Assembly (NCBI GenBank): GCA_016720925.1
Contig: JADKJR010000013.1
Coordinates: 77,871-141,870 of the forward strand
DNA length: 64,000 bases
Origin: Betaproteobacteria bacterium
GTDB lineage: Bacteria; Pseudomonadota; Gammaproteobacteria; Burkholderiales; Usitatibacteraceae
Direction of reading: 5' to 3'
The notes beneath the pieces were generated by a model. It made no database searches. It had not been told where the DNA came from and saw only the letters and a list, made by a program, of their open reading frames with translations. Below are positions 36,111-45,346 of this stretch, piece by piece; position 1 is the stretch's first letter, and every line of letters starts with the position of its first letter. The position numbers were made by a program, and so were the translations under genes.

Positions 36111-37448
36111 ATGATGAAAAGGTCGATTGGGCGGGTCGCAATGCTTCTGCTTTCCGCATTGCTGGTGGCACTGCTAAGCTCCTGCGGCAGTGGTGCAGTG
36201 ACAGGGACCGATCCCTCCGCCGGATCCACGCTTGCCGTGTTTCCGGGCGCAGCCGATGCATTTGCAGATATCCCATTAACATTGACGATCAGCGGCGGGC
36301 AATCGCCCTATTCCGTTTTCTCCAGCAATACCGTGGCGCTGCCTGTGACCACCGTGGCATCGGGGATTTCTGGCACCAACCCCTCGTTCAGCCTCGTTCC
36401 CACTAGCGTCAATGGAGACACCCCGGTCGACGTCACAATCAAGGATGGTCTCGCGAAATCGGTGATCGCAAAAGTCAACGTGCATCCATCCACGCTGAAC
36501 AATCAGGTAACTTTTACGCCTCTTGGCCCGACCGGCACGGGATGTGGTACGGGACTCTGCAGTGGCGGCGATGCGCAGGTGGTCGTGAAGGCGGTACTGA
36601 ATGGTTTGGTATTGCGCTCACGCGCCATTCGTTTCGACGTATACCAGGGCGGCTTTCAATTGGTCACGCCGGGAACCGGTGTGTTGGTCAGTTCATTGGT
36701 CATTAACACAGACGAGCAGGGCGAGGCCGTCGTGCGTCTTCTCGCCAATACCTCCGTTCCGACGCAGGTGGCTACACTACAATCAACCGATGTCAGTACC
36801 GGCCTTGCCCGGCGCTACAACTTCAACATCATTCAGACGACTTCAGGCGCCGGAATTCTGTCAACCTTGCCTAGCGGCACCATTACGATCAAGGGGGCAA
36901 AAGGTGGTACGGGCCAGGACGGTTTCTGTCCAAATGCGCATGTCGATTTCTACGTATACGGCGGGTCACCGCCTTATGCTGTCGCTTCTCCTTTGCCCGG
37001 CGTGGCGTCCCCGACTACCGCGACCGTCGCAACGACAGGCGGCGTCTTCGGCGTGCTGGTGACCAGTTGCGGAAAAGTTTCGATGATCGTCACAGATTCA
37101 AGGGGTTTGACGATCGAGACGGCTGCAATTGACTCCCAGCAGGGTGATAAAGGTGACGCGGCGACAGCCACAACACTTACGATCGCACCCACTACCGCAA
37201 GCGTGGGCTGCGGGCAATCCGCCTCGATCAATCTGGTGGGTTCCGGCAGTTTCACGACGCAGATCGTGACTGCGGGGGTGGATACCACCAAATTCATCGT
37301 CTCACCAACCGCGGGCGCGATTCCTTCGACCATCACTTTTTCGCGCTCCTCCACGGCAAATACACAGCCCACCTCAATTGTTGTTAATGTCGTTGCGGGC
37401 GCGACCGTGACGCCGGTGACCATCGCGACCCCGGCTACTTGCCCGTGA
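36111..37448 (+). CDS. Predicted outer-membrane lipoprotein with Ig-like/beta repeats
   Basis: The 445-residue protein begins with a lipoprotein signal whose lipobox is LLSSC (Cys about 25). The rest is Gly/Thr/Ser/Val-rich, predicted all-beta, with recurrent units of about 100 residues that start TLT-I-GG-x-SPY and end in VTDS/V-V; four to six cysteines are scattered in GxC contexts. It resembles the bacterial Ig-like/invasin-type extracellular lipoproteins, but I do not recognise a named family. AAGGA lies about 10 bases upstream; GTG 36108 and ATG 36114 are alternative starts. It is paralogous to the broken gene that follows. Confidence 0.75.
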   Translation: MMKRSIGRVAMLLLSALLVALLSSCGSGAVTGTDPSAGSTLAVFPGAADAFADIPLTLTISGGQSPYSVFSSNTVALPVTTVASGISGTNPSFSLVPTSVNGDTPVDVTIKDGLAKSVIAKVNVHPSTLNNQVTFTPLGPTGTGCGTGLCSGGDAQVVVKAVLNGLVLRSRAIRFDVYQGGFQLVTPGTGVLVSSLVINTDEQGEAVVRLLANTSVPTQVATLQSTDVSTGLARRYNFNIIQTTSGAGILSTLPSGTITIKGAKGGTGQDGFCPNAHVDFYVYGGSPPYAVASPLPGVASPTTATVATTGGVFGVLVTSCGKVSMIVTDSRGLTIETAAIDSQQGDKGDAATATTLTIAPTTASVGCGQSASINLVGSGSFTTQIVTAGVDTTKFIVSPTAGAIPSTITFSRSSTANTQPTSIVVNVVAGATVTPVTIATPATCP

Positions 37449-37676
37449 AGTACTTAGCAATCATATAGTTAGTGGGGATTTCATTTCATACGGCCGCGTT
37501 GTGTGCAAGCCATCGCAGCAACGGCATGGCCATTAGTTGTCATGGCAAGAAAAAGACTTGCATCAAACTGCAAGTTGCGCTTTAATAAAGCGAGGTAAGG
37601 CCATAATTTTTAAGTAAACTGGCTAAATTGGGACTGAAAAGTCCTGACCAAGAACTGAAGACATGAGGACATCATC

Positions 37677-39026
37677 GTGACGACAACTAATTACTTCGGC
37701 AATATGAGCACTCTGGCGAAGCGGGGTGCAGTTGCCGCGCTGTTCGGTTCGATGACCGCCATACTGGTGTCATGCGGCGGAAGTGGCACAACCGGCGGAA
37801 ATCCGTTGACCAACGGTACGCTCGCCATCCTGCCCAAGTACTGGTTCCTTTACGCTAATACCCCGACAACGATTAATATTGCGGGCGGCATGGACCCTAC
37901 TTCGTGACATCAAACGAGCAAACCGTGCTGCCATTGAACTTCACACTCAATGGCAACTCCTTTACCGCCGTGCCGAATCAAATAGGGGTATACGGTACGC
38001 TCACGACGGAAAACCAGTCTGAGGTCGGCGCGACCGCATTTAGGATCGTCACCGTCACGGCACGCGATTCAACCGGCAAGGAAACTACCGCCACTTATAA
38101 CGTTTTGCAGAGCTTTCTGACCGGCTACGGTCTATCAATACAAACGGCGGCCAGCTGTTCTGCTTCTGGTGAGGACTCGTTAATTTCGTTGGTCCCATAA
38201 TTCCAACGGCCTGCGATACCCAGAATAAACAAATGCGCCTTACCGCGAACTTTGGGCCTTTCGCATTCATTCTAGATAGCACAGGCATTACCGGCCCCAC
38301 GCTAACAGGCGTTTCTGACTCAGCCGGTGGCGTAACTGCGCGCATCCGTGTGACACCCAACGCGGCGACCCAATATGCCCAGTTCCGACTGATCGATGTG
38401 GCCACCGGTGCATACCGGGATTTCACTTTCATCGTCAAGAATGCAAACGGTGCAAACGTGGCACTCTCGTGCTGCCTTCGAAAGTCAGCCTCGGCGGACC
38501 CACGACAGCGGCCTGCGGCACGGGATTGGTGAATTTATTTGTGTTTGGCGGGATTGCTCCATATAAGGCCAGTACCAGTTTTCCCAATTCAATCACGATT
38601 ACCCCTCCGCTTGTGGACAGGAGTGGCGACGCATTTTCCGTACAGGTATTCAATCCCAATATCTGCCTGTCTCCGGGCAGCGTTGTGGTTACTGATTCCT
38701 TGGGCGCCTTTGTGACGTTGGAAGTGACAACAACGCCTGGCACGGCGGCACCTGTGCTTCCGTTAAGAGTTGCGCCCTCCGCGCTCTGCATACCGGATGG
38801 TGGCACGGGCGTAATCAGTATCTCCGGCGGCAATTCCAACAAGGTAATCAATTCAACTACCCCAGGCTTGGCGACGGCCATTCCAACCAGCGGGACAGGA
38901 AATTTCACCAGCACCATTAATGCATCAGGCGCAGGCGGTGCGATCGGCACATTGGTTACCTTGACAGTAGATGACGGTGGTACATCCGCTCTAGTATCCG
39001 TTACGCGGAAAACAACCTGCCCATAG
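37677..39026 (+). pseudogene. Frameshifted paralogue of the upstream lipoprotein gene
   Basis: Four open segments in three frames (37677-37907, 37904-38200, about 38150-38532, about 38460-39026) together spell one protein like the gene at 36111. It has a lipobox SCGGS, an IAGGMDP unit matching ISGGQSP, LPSKVSLGG matching LPSGTITIKG, and a common TTCP/ATCP end. Each junction is explained by one missing base: in the CCC run near 37895, near 38170-38185, and in CTCTCG near 38465. All three shifts go the same way. Either the gene is decaying or the sequence has three indel errors. A terminator follows at 39047. Confidence 0.75.
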
Positions 39027-39046
39027 GGCAGTTGGTACCAACATCG

Positions 39047-39074
39047 ACGGGCACCTGCGGGTGCCCGTTTTTCT
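39047..39074 (+). terminator. Intrinsic terminator after the lipoprotein pair
   Basis: The stem ACGGGCACC/GGTGCCCGT with a short TGCG-type loop is followed by TTTTTCTTT. It lies 20 bases after the pseudogene stop and separates the lipoprotein genes from the polysaccharide genes. Confidence 0.85.
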
Positions 39075-39128
39075 TTCACTATGACTCCAGCGACCCACAT
39101 TGCCACTCGTAAAGGCGCGTAACAGAAA

Positions 39129-40172
39129 ATGGCTTTGGTGATTGCTGCATTTCTTGTCTCGATTGCACTTTCCGCTGGCATGGTGACGCTGCTTCGCCGA
39201 AACTCAATGTCCGAGTGGTCACTCGACCAACCGAATCATCGCTCGTTACATAATCGACCAACGCCGCGCATCGGCGGATTGGCGATGCTGATGGCCGTCG
39301 CGACTTCGCTGGCTATGCTGCGTCCTGATGAGCTTCCCTTGACGCCTTTGCTACTGGCTGCAGGACTCGCACTGGTTTCGGTTCTGGATGACCGAGAACA
39401 CTTGCCTGTTGCGCTACGCCTAGCCGTCCACGTAGCGACCGCAATATGTGTTGTCCTAAGTTGGATGCAAGCTTTTCCCGCTCCACTTTTTGGCGATTCA
39501 ATCTACATACTTGCGGGGATGGTATCCACGTTCGTTGTGATCATGGCGATATGCTGGATGATCAACTTGTTTAACTTCATGGATGGCGCAAACGGCTTGG
39601 CCGGGGGCATGGCGTTCCTTGGTTTTGGCGGCTACATGATTGCGGCGGCATTGAGTCCGGCGCAAGGCTTACCCATTGCCGCCTTATCAGGCGCGGTTTC
39701 TGGCGCTGCGCTGGGATTTCTATATTTCAACTTTCCCACCGCCAGTGTCTTCATGGGCGATGCGGGATCGGTGCCCCTTGGATTCCTGGCCGCCGCAATT
39801 GGCTTGCAAGGAAGTTTGATGGGTCTCTGGCCTTGGTGGTTTGGCCCGCTGGCTTTTTCGCCTTTTATTGTCGACGCCACGGCCACATTGTTGAAACGAA
39901 TTGCCCGCCAACAAAAAATCTGGGTTGCGCACCGTGAACACTACTACCAGCGGCTAATCCTTTCAGGGTGGAGTCATCGCAAGACAGTTATTTCGTATTA
40001 CTTTTTAATGCTTGGAAGTACAGGATCTGCGCTCGCGGCACAAAACAGTCACCTTCTCTATCCAATTGTCAGTGCCTGGGTGATAACATATGCGTCGTTG
40101 CTGGTATATCTGGAATGGCGCTTCTACAAACATAAAAAAGACAATAAAGAAGAAACTCCTGGAGCAAAATGA
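39129..40172 (+). CDS. WecA/WbpL-like polyprenyl-phosphate glycosyl-1-phosphate transferase
   Basis: This MraY/WecA-superfamily membrane enzyme transfers a sugar-1-phosphate from a UDP-sugar to undecaprenyl phosphate, starting surface-polysaccharide synthesis. The 347 residues have about ten membrane helices and the family motifs VLDDREH, NLFNFMDGANGLAGG, FMGDAGSVPLG and the C-terminal HREHYYQRL. No clear ribosome site is visible. The stop overlaps the next start (ATGA at 40169), so it is coupled with the dehydratase gene. Confidence 0.9.
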   Translation: MALVIAAFLVSIALSAGMVTLLRRNSMSEWSLDQPNHRSLHNRPTPRIGGLAMLMAVATSLAMLRPDELPLTPLLLAAGLALVSVLDDREHLPVALRLAVHVATAICVVLSWMQAFPAPLFGDSIYILAGMVSTFVVIMAICWMINLFNFMDGANGLAGGMAFLGFGGYMIAAALSPAQGLPIAALSGAVSGAALGFLYFNFPTASVFMGDAGSVPLGFLAAAIGLQGSLMGLWPWWFGPLAFSPFIVDATATLLKRIARQQKIWVAHREHYYQRLILSGWSHRKTVISYYFLMLGSTGSALAAQNSHLLYPIVSAWVITYASLLVYLEWRFYKHKKDNKEETPGAK

Positions 40173-42070
40173 AAAGGTTTGCATTCAATGAACGCGCCGT
40201 TTTAGCGTTCTGTCATGACGCCGTGATGCTGGTTGTCTCATGGACTGTCACTGGCCTACTGCTTGCGCAATATCAACCTGGTCAGCGCGATACGCTCATT
40301 TCCGCGTTGAGTTTGGCACTTGCCGTAGCGATTCCCGTTCAAGCAATGATTTCCACACTTTTCGGCATGTATCAGGGACTGTGGAGATATGCGAGTCTGC
40401 CCGATGTGCAACGGATTGTTGTCAGTGTAGTGGTGGGCTCAAGTGCTTCTGCGTTCATACTTTGGGCGGCTGGCTGGCTGCAGGCTTTAGGTTTCGCACA
40501 CTTTTTCATCCAGGCACTATTGCTGATCACCTTGATGGCGGGTAGTCGGATCAGTTATCGATCGTGGAAAGAGTGGCGCCTGTATGGAAACACCAATGAA
40601 CAGGGCACTCCGGTACTCGTATTGGGTGCCGGCGACGCGGCCGTCGGGCTTCTGAAGGAACTTTCGCGCAGCGCCGACTGGCGCGTAATGGGGCTGCTGG
40701 ACGACGACCCAAACAAGCGCCAGCGCCTGTTGCATGGCGCGCGGGTGTTGGCGAGTATTGATGAATTGCCGCGTGTGGCACGCTCGCTAAAGGTCAAGCA
40801 TGTCATTATCGCAATGCCTTCCGTCACGTACCCAGTCAGGCGCCGCATCGTTGAGGTATGCAACAAGGCGCGAGTAACGATATTGACCGTGCCCAAGTTC
40901 AACGGCGTTACCTTGAGTCCGGCTGTTAGAGGGAAAGTGGTCCCCGCAAAAATTCGTCGCGTGGCGGTTGAAGATCTGATGAAACGCGAGCCAATCGTAC
41001 TCGATGATGCCGGGCTGCACGACCTTATTACCGACAAAGTCATCATGGTCACGGGAGCTGGCGGTTCGATCGGCTCCGAACTTTGCCGCCAGATTGCCGA
41101 GTACCAACCTTCGATGCTGGTGCTATTTGAGCAGAGTGAATTCGCGATGTACAAAATCGAGCAGTCTTTGCGCGACGCATACGACAATTTGCCGATTGCC
41201 AGTGTGATCGGTGATATCAAGAATTTCAAGCGCGTCAATCAGGCGATGCACCAATATTCTCCGTCGCTGGTTTTTCATGCGGCCGCATACAAGCATGTGC
41301 CTTTGATGGAAGAAAGTAATGCGTGGGAAGCCGTGCAAAATAACGTGCTGGGCACACTGGTGGTCGCACGCGCCGCAATCGAATATGGCGTCAGAAAGTT
41401 TGTGCTTATCTCGACCGACAAGGCCGTTAATCCAACCAACGTGATGGGCGCGACCAAACGTCTTTCCGAAATGCTCTGTCAGGCATTGCAGCAGACCAGC
41501 AATACACGCTTTGAGATGGTGCGCTTCGGCAATGTATTGGGCAGCGCCGGCAGTGTCATTCCGCGCTTCCAGGAGCAGATCGATCACGGCGGCCCGGTCA
41601 CCGTGACACATCCGGACATGGTGCGCTACTTCATGTCAATTCCTGAGGCCGCGCAATTGGTTTTGCAGGCCGGAACGATGGGTTTAGGCGGCGAGATCTT
41701 TGTGCTCGACATGGGTGAGCCAGTCAAGATCGTCGACTTGGCGCACGACATGATCCGCCTGTCCGAGCCAACTGACGAGGAAATAAAGATTGTTTATACC
41801 GGACTGCGTCCGGGAGAAAAACTGTTTGAAGAATTGCTCGCCCATGATGAGCAAACACGTCCGACCCCACACCCGAAGCTGCGCATTGCCAAAGCGCGTG
41901 AAGTCGACGGCGGCTTTATCAACAGCGTATCGACTTGGCTATTTCAGGATCGGATTCCGGATGATTCGGATGTGCGTCGCGACTTGAAGCGCTGGGTGCC
42001 GGAGTACGTGGCACAGGTGCGCCCACGCCTAAAATCGATCAGTGGCGGGGTGGAGAAAAAGTTGGCCTAG
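40169..42070 (+). CDS. CapD/WbpM/PglF-like nucleotide-sugar 4,6-dehydratase, membrane-anchored
   Basis: The 633-residue inner-membrane protein has four N-terminal membrane helices (about 10-125), a CoA-binding-like domain (VLVLGAGDAAVGLLKELSR) and a C-terminal extended SDR domain (VMVTGAGGSIGSELCRQI; STDKAVNPTNVMGATKRLSE). Relatives convert UDP-GlcNAc to a 4-keto-6-deoxy sugar for O-antigen or capsule. Paired with the WecA-like enzyme it could supply and load the first sugar. The active-site residue (Met or Tyr type) cannot be assigned surely without alignment. Confidence 0.92.
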   Translation: MKRFAFNERAVLAFCHDAVMLVVSWTVTGLLLAQYQPGQRDTLISALSLALAVAIPVQAMISTLFGMYQGLWRYASLPDVQRIVVSVVVGSSASAFILWAAGWLQALGFAHFFIQALLLITLMAGSRISYRSWKEWRLYGNTNEQGTPVLVLGAGDAAVGLLKELSRSADWRVMGLLDDDPNKRQRLLHGARVLASIDELPRVARSLKVKHVIIAMPSVTYPVRRRIVEVCNKARVTILTVPKFNGVTLSPAVRGKVVPAKIRRVAVEDLMKREPIVLDDAGLHDLITDKVIMVTGAGGSIGSELCRQIAEYQPSMLVLFEQSEFAMYKIEQSLRDAYDNLPIASVIGDIKNFKRVNQAMHQYSPSLVFHAAAYKHVPLMEESNAWEAVQNNVLGTLVVARAAIEYGVRKFVLISTDKAVNPTNVMGATKRLSEMLCQALQQTSNTRFEMVRFGNVLGSAGSVIPRFQEQIDHGGPVTVTHPDMVRYFMSIPEAAQLVLQAGTMGLGGEIFVLDMGEPVKIVDLAHDMIRLSEPTDEEIKIVYTGLRPGEKLFEELLAHDEQTRPTPHPKLRIAKAREVDGGFINSVSTWLFQDRIPDDSDVRRDLKRWVPEYVAQVRPRLKSISGGVEKKLA

Positions 42071-42151
42071 GCAGTGGTTAAACTTCAACGTAAGGCGAGA
42101 AATTAGTTCGCATGACTTGCACATGCAATGCGCCACACTTGATGCTTAAGT

Positions 42152-42228
42152 TGGCGCGCCCGACACGATTCGAACGTGCGACCCCTGCCTTCGGAGGGCA
42201 GTACTCTATCCATCTGAGCTACGGGCGC
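42152..42228 (-). tRNA. tRNA-Arg (anticodon CCG)
   Basis: On the minus strand a complete cloverleaf folds: acceptor GCGCCCG/CGGGCGC, D-loop with AGCTCAGATGGATAGAGT, anticodon stem CTGCC/GGCAG with loop CTCCGAA (anticodon CCG), T-arm with GTTCGAATC, discriminator G and an encoded CCA. It reads arginine CGG codons. Confidence 0.97.
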
Positions 42229-42313
42229 GCTGATAAAACGACTAACGAAGTCGGCAGTCTACCATCCTAGCGCTGCCGCCAACCACCCTTCAATCAATGT
42301 CCCGCCGCCAGAT

Positions 42314-42343
42314 TTGAGTTGAAAAGCGCTTCGCCGTTATAAT
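42314..42343 (+). promoter_or_regulatory. Sigma-70-type promoter for the small membrane protein
   Basis: TTGAGT (42314-42319), an 18-base spacer and a perfect TATAAT (42338-42343) precede the gene starting at 42389; the expected transcript start is near 42350. Confidence 0.65.
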
Positions 42344-42388
42344 TTCCCGATCAGCAGGACCCACACCAACGTTTTCCAGGAATCCGCC

Positions 42389-42676
42389 ATGTCCCAGAAT
42401 CACTCCGACATCGTAAATGCAGAAAAAGCCAATCCAGTCAAGCTTGCCATCGCCGTCACGATTGGCGCGGTAGGATTGGTGGTGGGAATTATCATGTTGG
42501 CGTATTTCGCCGTAGGCACACATCAGATTGGCGAAGCCAATGCCAAGGCAAATTCTGCCGAGGCGGTTGCGCGGCGCATCGCGCCCGCGACAGTGCTTGT
42601 GGTCGACCCCTCGAAGGTGGCTGCATCCGCGCCGACAGGGGCGGTTGTGCCTAAATCCGGTAATGGACCGTCCTAG
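42389..42676 (+). CDS. Small bitopic membrane protein; resembles a cytochrome c5-type membrane anchor
   Basis: The 95-residue protein has one membrane helix at about 19-43 and a periplasmic Ala/Val/Ser tail. The EAVARRIAP stretch after the helix resembles the linker that precedes the heme domain in membrane-anchored cytochrome c5-like proteins of betaproteobacteria, but here no CxxCH motif follows, neither in this frame nor visibly downstream. It may be a truncated relative or an unrelated small protein. It has a good promoter of its own. Confidence 0.6.
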   Translation: MSQNHSDIVNAEKANPVKLAIAVTIGAVGLVVGIIMLAYFAVGTHQIGEANAKANSAEAVARRIAPATVLVVDPSKVAASAPTGAVVPKSGNGPS

Positions 42677-42933
42677 CAACAACGAGCCGGCTATGACTCG
42701 CTGAATTCCGTGACGAAAATTGTTGAGGCGGTTGTAACGCCAACGGCATCTTGAGCCTGTGCTCAGGGGTTGGTCCGATTCCGGCGCATAAACCAATCCT
42801 ACTCCTTCCGATGCAGTTTTCGAGGCAGCCATTGATTGACGCGGGATGCAAGGTAAATTGTCGAGGCTTGACGCATTCCGGAATGAGGCTGTGCGCCGCA
42901 CCATTTTTTTCACATAGTAGCCGAAAGCACTCT

Positions 42934-43761
42934 ATGGCGACCTTCGCTATCGGCGACTTGCAAGGTTGTTTTCGCACGCTGGAGACGCTGCTTACCAAAA
43001 TTGCGTTCAGCTCTTCGCGCGATCAGCTTTGGTTCGTCGGCGATCTTGTTAATCGTGGCCAAGGTTCCCTGGAATGCCTGCGTTTAATCAAAGGCCTGGG
43101 GACTCGGGCCGTCGCGGTGCTGGGCAATCACGATCTGCATTTGCTGGCGGTCGCGGAAGGCTTTGGCAGATCCGGCAGGAATGACACGTTGACGCCAATT
43201 CTCAATGCCCCGGACCGCGATGAACTCATACAATGGTTGCGCCAAAGGCCATTGATACATACCAAAGATGAGTTCGTAATGGTTCATGCCGGTTTACTGC
43301 CGCAATGGGATCTGGAGTTTGCGATGAAGCTTGCGCATGAAGTGGAAGCCGTACTGCGCGGAAAAAACTATCGTGCATTGTTGGCCATTTTGTATGGCAA
43401 CGAGCCCGATCTGTGGCGCGATGATCTCACGGGAGCGGATCGCTACCGAATCATTATCAATGCCATGACGCGGATGAGGGCAGTTACAAACGATGCGCGA
43501 ATCGATCTCGAATTCATGGGCGAGCTTGTCAATTTACCGGAAGGCCTGTCGCCGTGGTTTGAGCGCAAGCATTCTTCACTCGCGGAAAAAACTGTCATCG
43601 CTGGTCATTGGTCCGCGTTGGGATTGCACGTAACTTCACACTTTGTTGGCATCGATACGGGTTGCATTTGGGGACGCAAGTTAACTGCCATGCGACTCGA
43701 AGACCGAAAGATATTTCAGGTTCCCTGTGCCGAATCCTCGACCCCAAAAGGTTGGGATTGA
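42934..43761 (+). CDS. apaH: Symmetrical bis(5'-nucleosyl)-tetraphosphatase
   Basis: This calcineurin-type metallophosphatase hydrolyses Ap4A to two ADP. From ATG 42934 it has 275 residues with IGDLQGC, WFVGDLVNRG, LGNHDLH and VHAGLLPQWD motifs, and HWSALG near the end, all as in ApaH. A much longer frame upstream is rejected because the conserved protein begins MATFAIGDLQGC. The C-terminal end converges with the acyltransferase gene (137-base gap). Confidence 0.95.
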   Translation: MATFAIGDLQGCFRTLETLLTKIAFSSSRDQLWFVGDLVNRGQGSLECLRLIKGLGTRAVAVLGNHDLHLLAVAEGFGRSGRNDTLTPILNAPDRDELIQWLRQRPLIHTKDEFVMVHAGLLPQWDLEFAMKLAHEVEAVLRGKNYRALLAILYGNEPDLWRDDLTGADRYRIIINAMTRMRAVTNDARIDLEFMGELVNLPEGLSPWFERKHSSLAEKTVIAGHWSALGLHVTSHFVGIDTGCIWGRKLTAMRLEDRKIFQVPCAESSTPKGWD

Positions 43762-43898
43762 GACACAATTGGTTCGCGACCTATCTTGTTCAAGCACCGG
43801 CCGCCGCCGCATTCAGCCGACCTGAATGGCTCACTTGGCGCGCGGTCGTGGAGGACATCACTTTTTGGAACAATGCCGTACATCGCGCTGGAACTGGG

Positions 43899-44744
43899 TC
43901 AACCTGACGCCGCCGCACCTTCATCCAGCGAACTCGTGAATCGATGATGCATATTTGGCGCCGCAACGCCAAGCATCGCCGCGATTGCACCTTCTGCCTG
44001 TAGCGCCAGTTCGCGCCGCGTAAGTGCTGACGCTTCAATTTGCGGCGCGAAGGTTATCTCTGCAATCATTGACTTCTGGCCGATGATCAAGCCGACCGAT
44101 TCGGCGAAGCTCAAATCGCCGATAAACGCGACCGCTTCATTGCGCTCACCGTCGCTGGATAGATAACAGATCGCAGCGGGCGCAAGTGTGGCTGAATTCA
44201 CCACCGCCGGCTCAAACAGCGATGTGTGAAATTTCAGCAGCCTATCCCCCTTCGTGGTTGTGCCCTCGGGAAACAATCCGATGCTGGCACCGTCGGCGAG
44301 CGCCGCGTGCATGAGGTCGTTAATTTTGGCAGTATCACTCCGACGTGTGCGTCGAATGAAAATCGTCCCTGCTCTTTCGCTCAGCCACCCGGCAATTGGC
44401 CAATCGCGTATTTCGGATTTCGCAACAAAGCGGGCGGGGTGTGCCGCGCTGATGACAAAAATATCCACCCAGGAGACGTGGTTCGCCGCAATGATCAGGT
44501 TACGCGCTTGCGCAGCCGGTCGAGCGCCTCGCACAGACAATACGATATTGAGGATGCGTAACAACTTCTTCGCCCACCATCCAGTCAGATGCGCGTGCCA
44601 TGTCGGCGAAGCGTGCGGAAAGAAGATGCCGACCATTGTCAGGCCAACCGCGACATGAGTAAGTAGTCGCACCCAACGAAACGCGCGCACAGAGCGGTGT
44701 GTTTCGAACCGCTTCGACGCCATTACAGTTTGTTTGTCAGACAT
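43899..44744 (-). CDS. 1-acyl-glycerol-3-phosphate acyltransferase family (PlsC-like)
   Basis: The 281-residue (start 44744) lysophospholipid acyltransferase has an N-terminal membrane region, the catalytic NHVSWVD (HX4D) block, the substrate-binding FVAKSEIRDWPIAGW and GTIFIRR blocks and the FPEGTT motif. It acylates a lysophospholipid or lyso-ornithine-type acceptor at the inner membrane. Whether it is the main PlsC or a paralogue such as OlsA cannot be told. Confidence 0.9.
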   Translation of the reverse strand: MSDKQTVMASKRFETHRSVRAFRWVRLLTHVAVGLTMVGIFFPHASPTWHAHLTGWWAKKLLRILNIVLSVRGARPAAQARNLIIAANHVSWVDIFVISAAHPARFVAKSEIRDWPIAGWLSERAGTIFIRRTRRSDTAKINDLMHAALADGASIGLFPEGTTTKGDRLLKFHTSLFEPAVVNSATLAPAAICYLSSDGERNEAVAFIGDLSFAESVGLIIGQKSMIAEITFAPQIEASALTRRELALQAEGAIAAMLGVAAPNMHHRFTSSLDEGAAASG

Positions 44745-44794
44745 GACGTGATGGTACTTGATGAAGGACGCTGTTGGCCATTGGAAGAGCTCGC

Positions 44795-44826
44795 AAAAAG
44801 GAAAGGGACGCAGATAGCGTCCCTTT
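44795..44826 (-). terminator. Intrinsic terminator of the slyB-like gene
   Basis: The perfect 10-bp stem AAAGGGACGC/GCGTCCCTTT with loop TATCT is followed by CCTTTTT on the minus strand. It lies 32 bases after the stop of the glycine-zipper lipoprotein. Confidence 0.85.
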
Positions 44827-44857
44827 TCTGACAAGTTCGGGAAAACTCAACGCAACA

Positions 44858-45325
44858 CTAGAACCGCGTCACGCGTGTGGTTCCCTGCCCGGTCAGAATG
44901 CGAATTCGGTCACCAACGCGAAATTCCTCATCTTTTTCCTGCGTGACAGCAATGAGTTTTCCGTTCTCCAGTCTTACCGTCACCTCCACCCCTCTACGGT
45001 CATTGGCGTTTTTCTCCATGGAGTTCCCAATGATGCCGCCAACCAATGCTCCGGCGATCGCTCCTGCCGCATTGGCCCTGTGGCCTCCACCGACGGTTGA
45101 ACCCGCAAGGCCTCCAATGGCGGCTCCGGCGAGCGTCCCCGTGCCGGTATCACGAGCATCAATTGCCACATCACGGACGTTTTCGACCACGCCAAGACGC
45201 ACCGTCTGTTCGCCACGCACCTGCGCGCGCGCGTAGTTGCCACCACCCAAACCTGGAGCGGCACATCCAACCAGCATTGTCGCAACCGCAGCGACTCCGA
45301 TTACCAGCTCTCGCTTGAAATTCAT
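44858..45325 (-). CDS. Glycine-zipper outer-membrane lipoprotein (SlyB/Pcp-like)
   Basis: The 155-residue protein starts with a lipoprotein signal (lipobox MLVGC, Cys21), has a central glycine-zipper hairpin (GAAIGGLAGSTVGGG then GAIAGALVGGIIG) and an SH3-like C-terminal beta domain. That is the SlyB layout. It probably supports outer-membrane integrity. The ribosome site AGGAGAAAG is strong. It is downstream of the pfkB-family gene by 21 bases. Confidence 0.9.
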   Translation of the reverse strand: MNFKRELVIGVAAVATMLVGCAAPGLGGGNYARAQVRGEQTVRLGVVENVRDVAIDARDTGTGTLAGAAIGGLAGSTVGGGHRANAAGAIAGALVGGIIGNSMEKNANDRRGVEVTVRLENGKLIAVTQEKDEEFRVGDRIRILTGQGTTRVTRF

Positions 45326-45346
45326 GACTTTCTCCTCGTTCCAAGG

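Noticed and set aside
35717..36229. N-terminal extension of GltB of up to 170 residues
   Set aside because: The extension would run through the divergent intergenic region into the lipoprotein gene; conserved GltB begins shortly before the catalytic cysteine.
44866..44885. ACACTAGAACCGCG near the slyB-like stop as another palindromic-element arm
   Set aside because: Only a short stretch matches and neither a loop nor a second arm is present; it encodes the conserved C-terminus of the lipoprotein.
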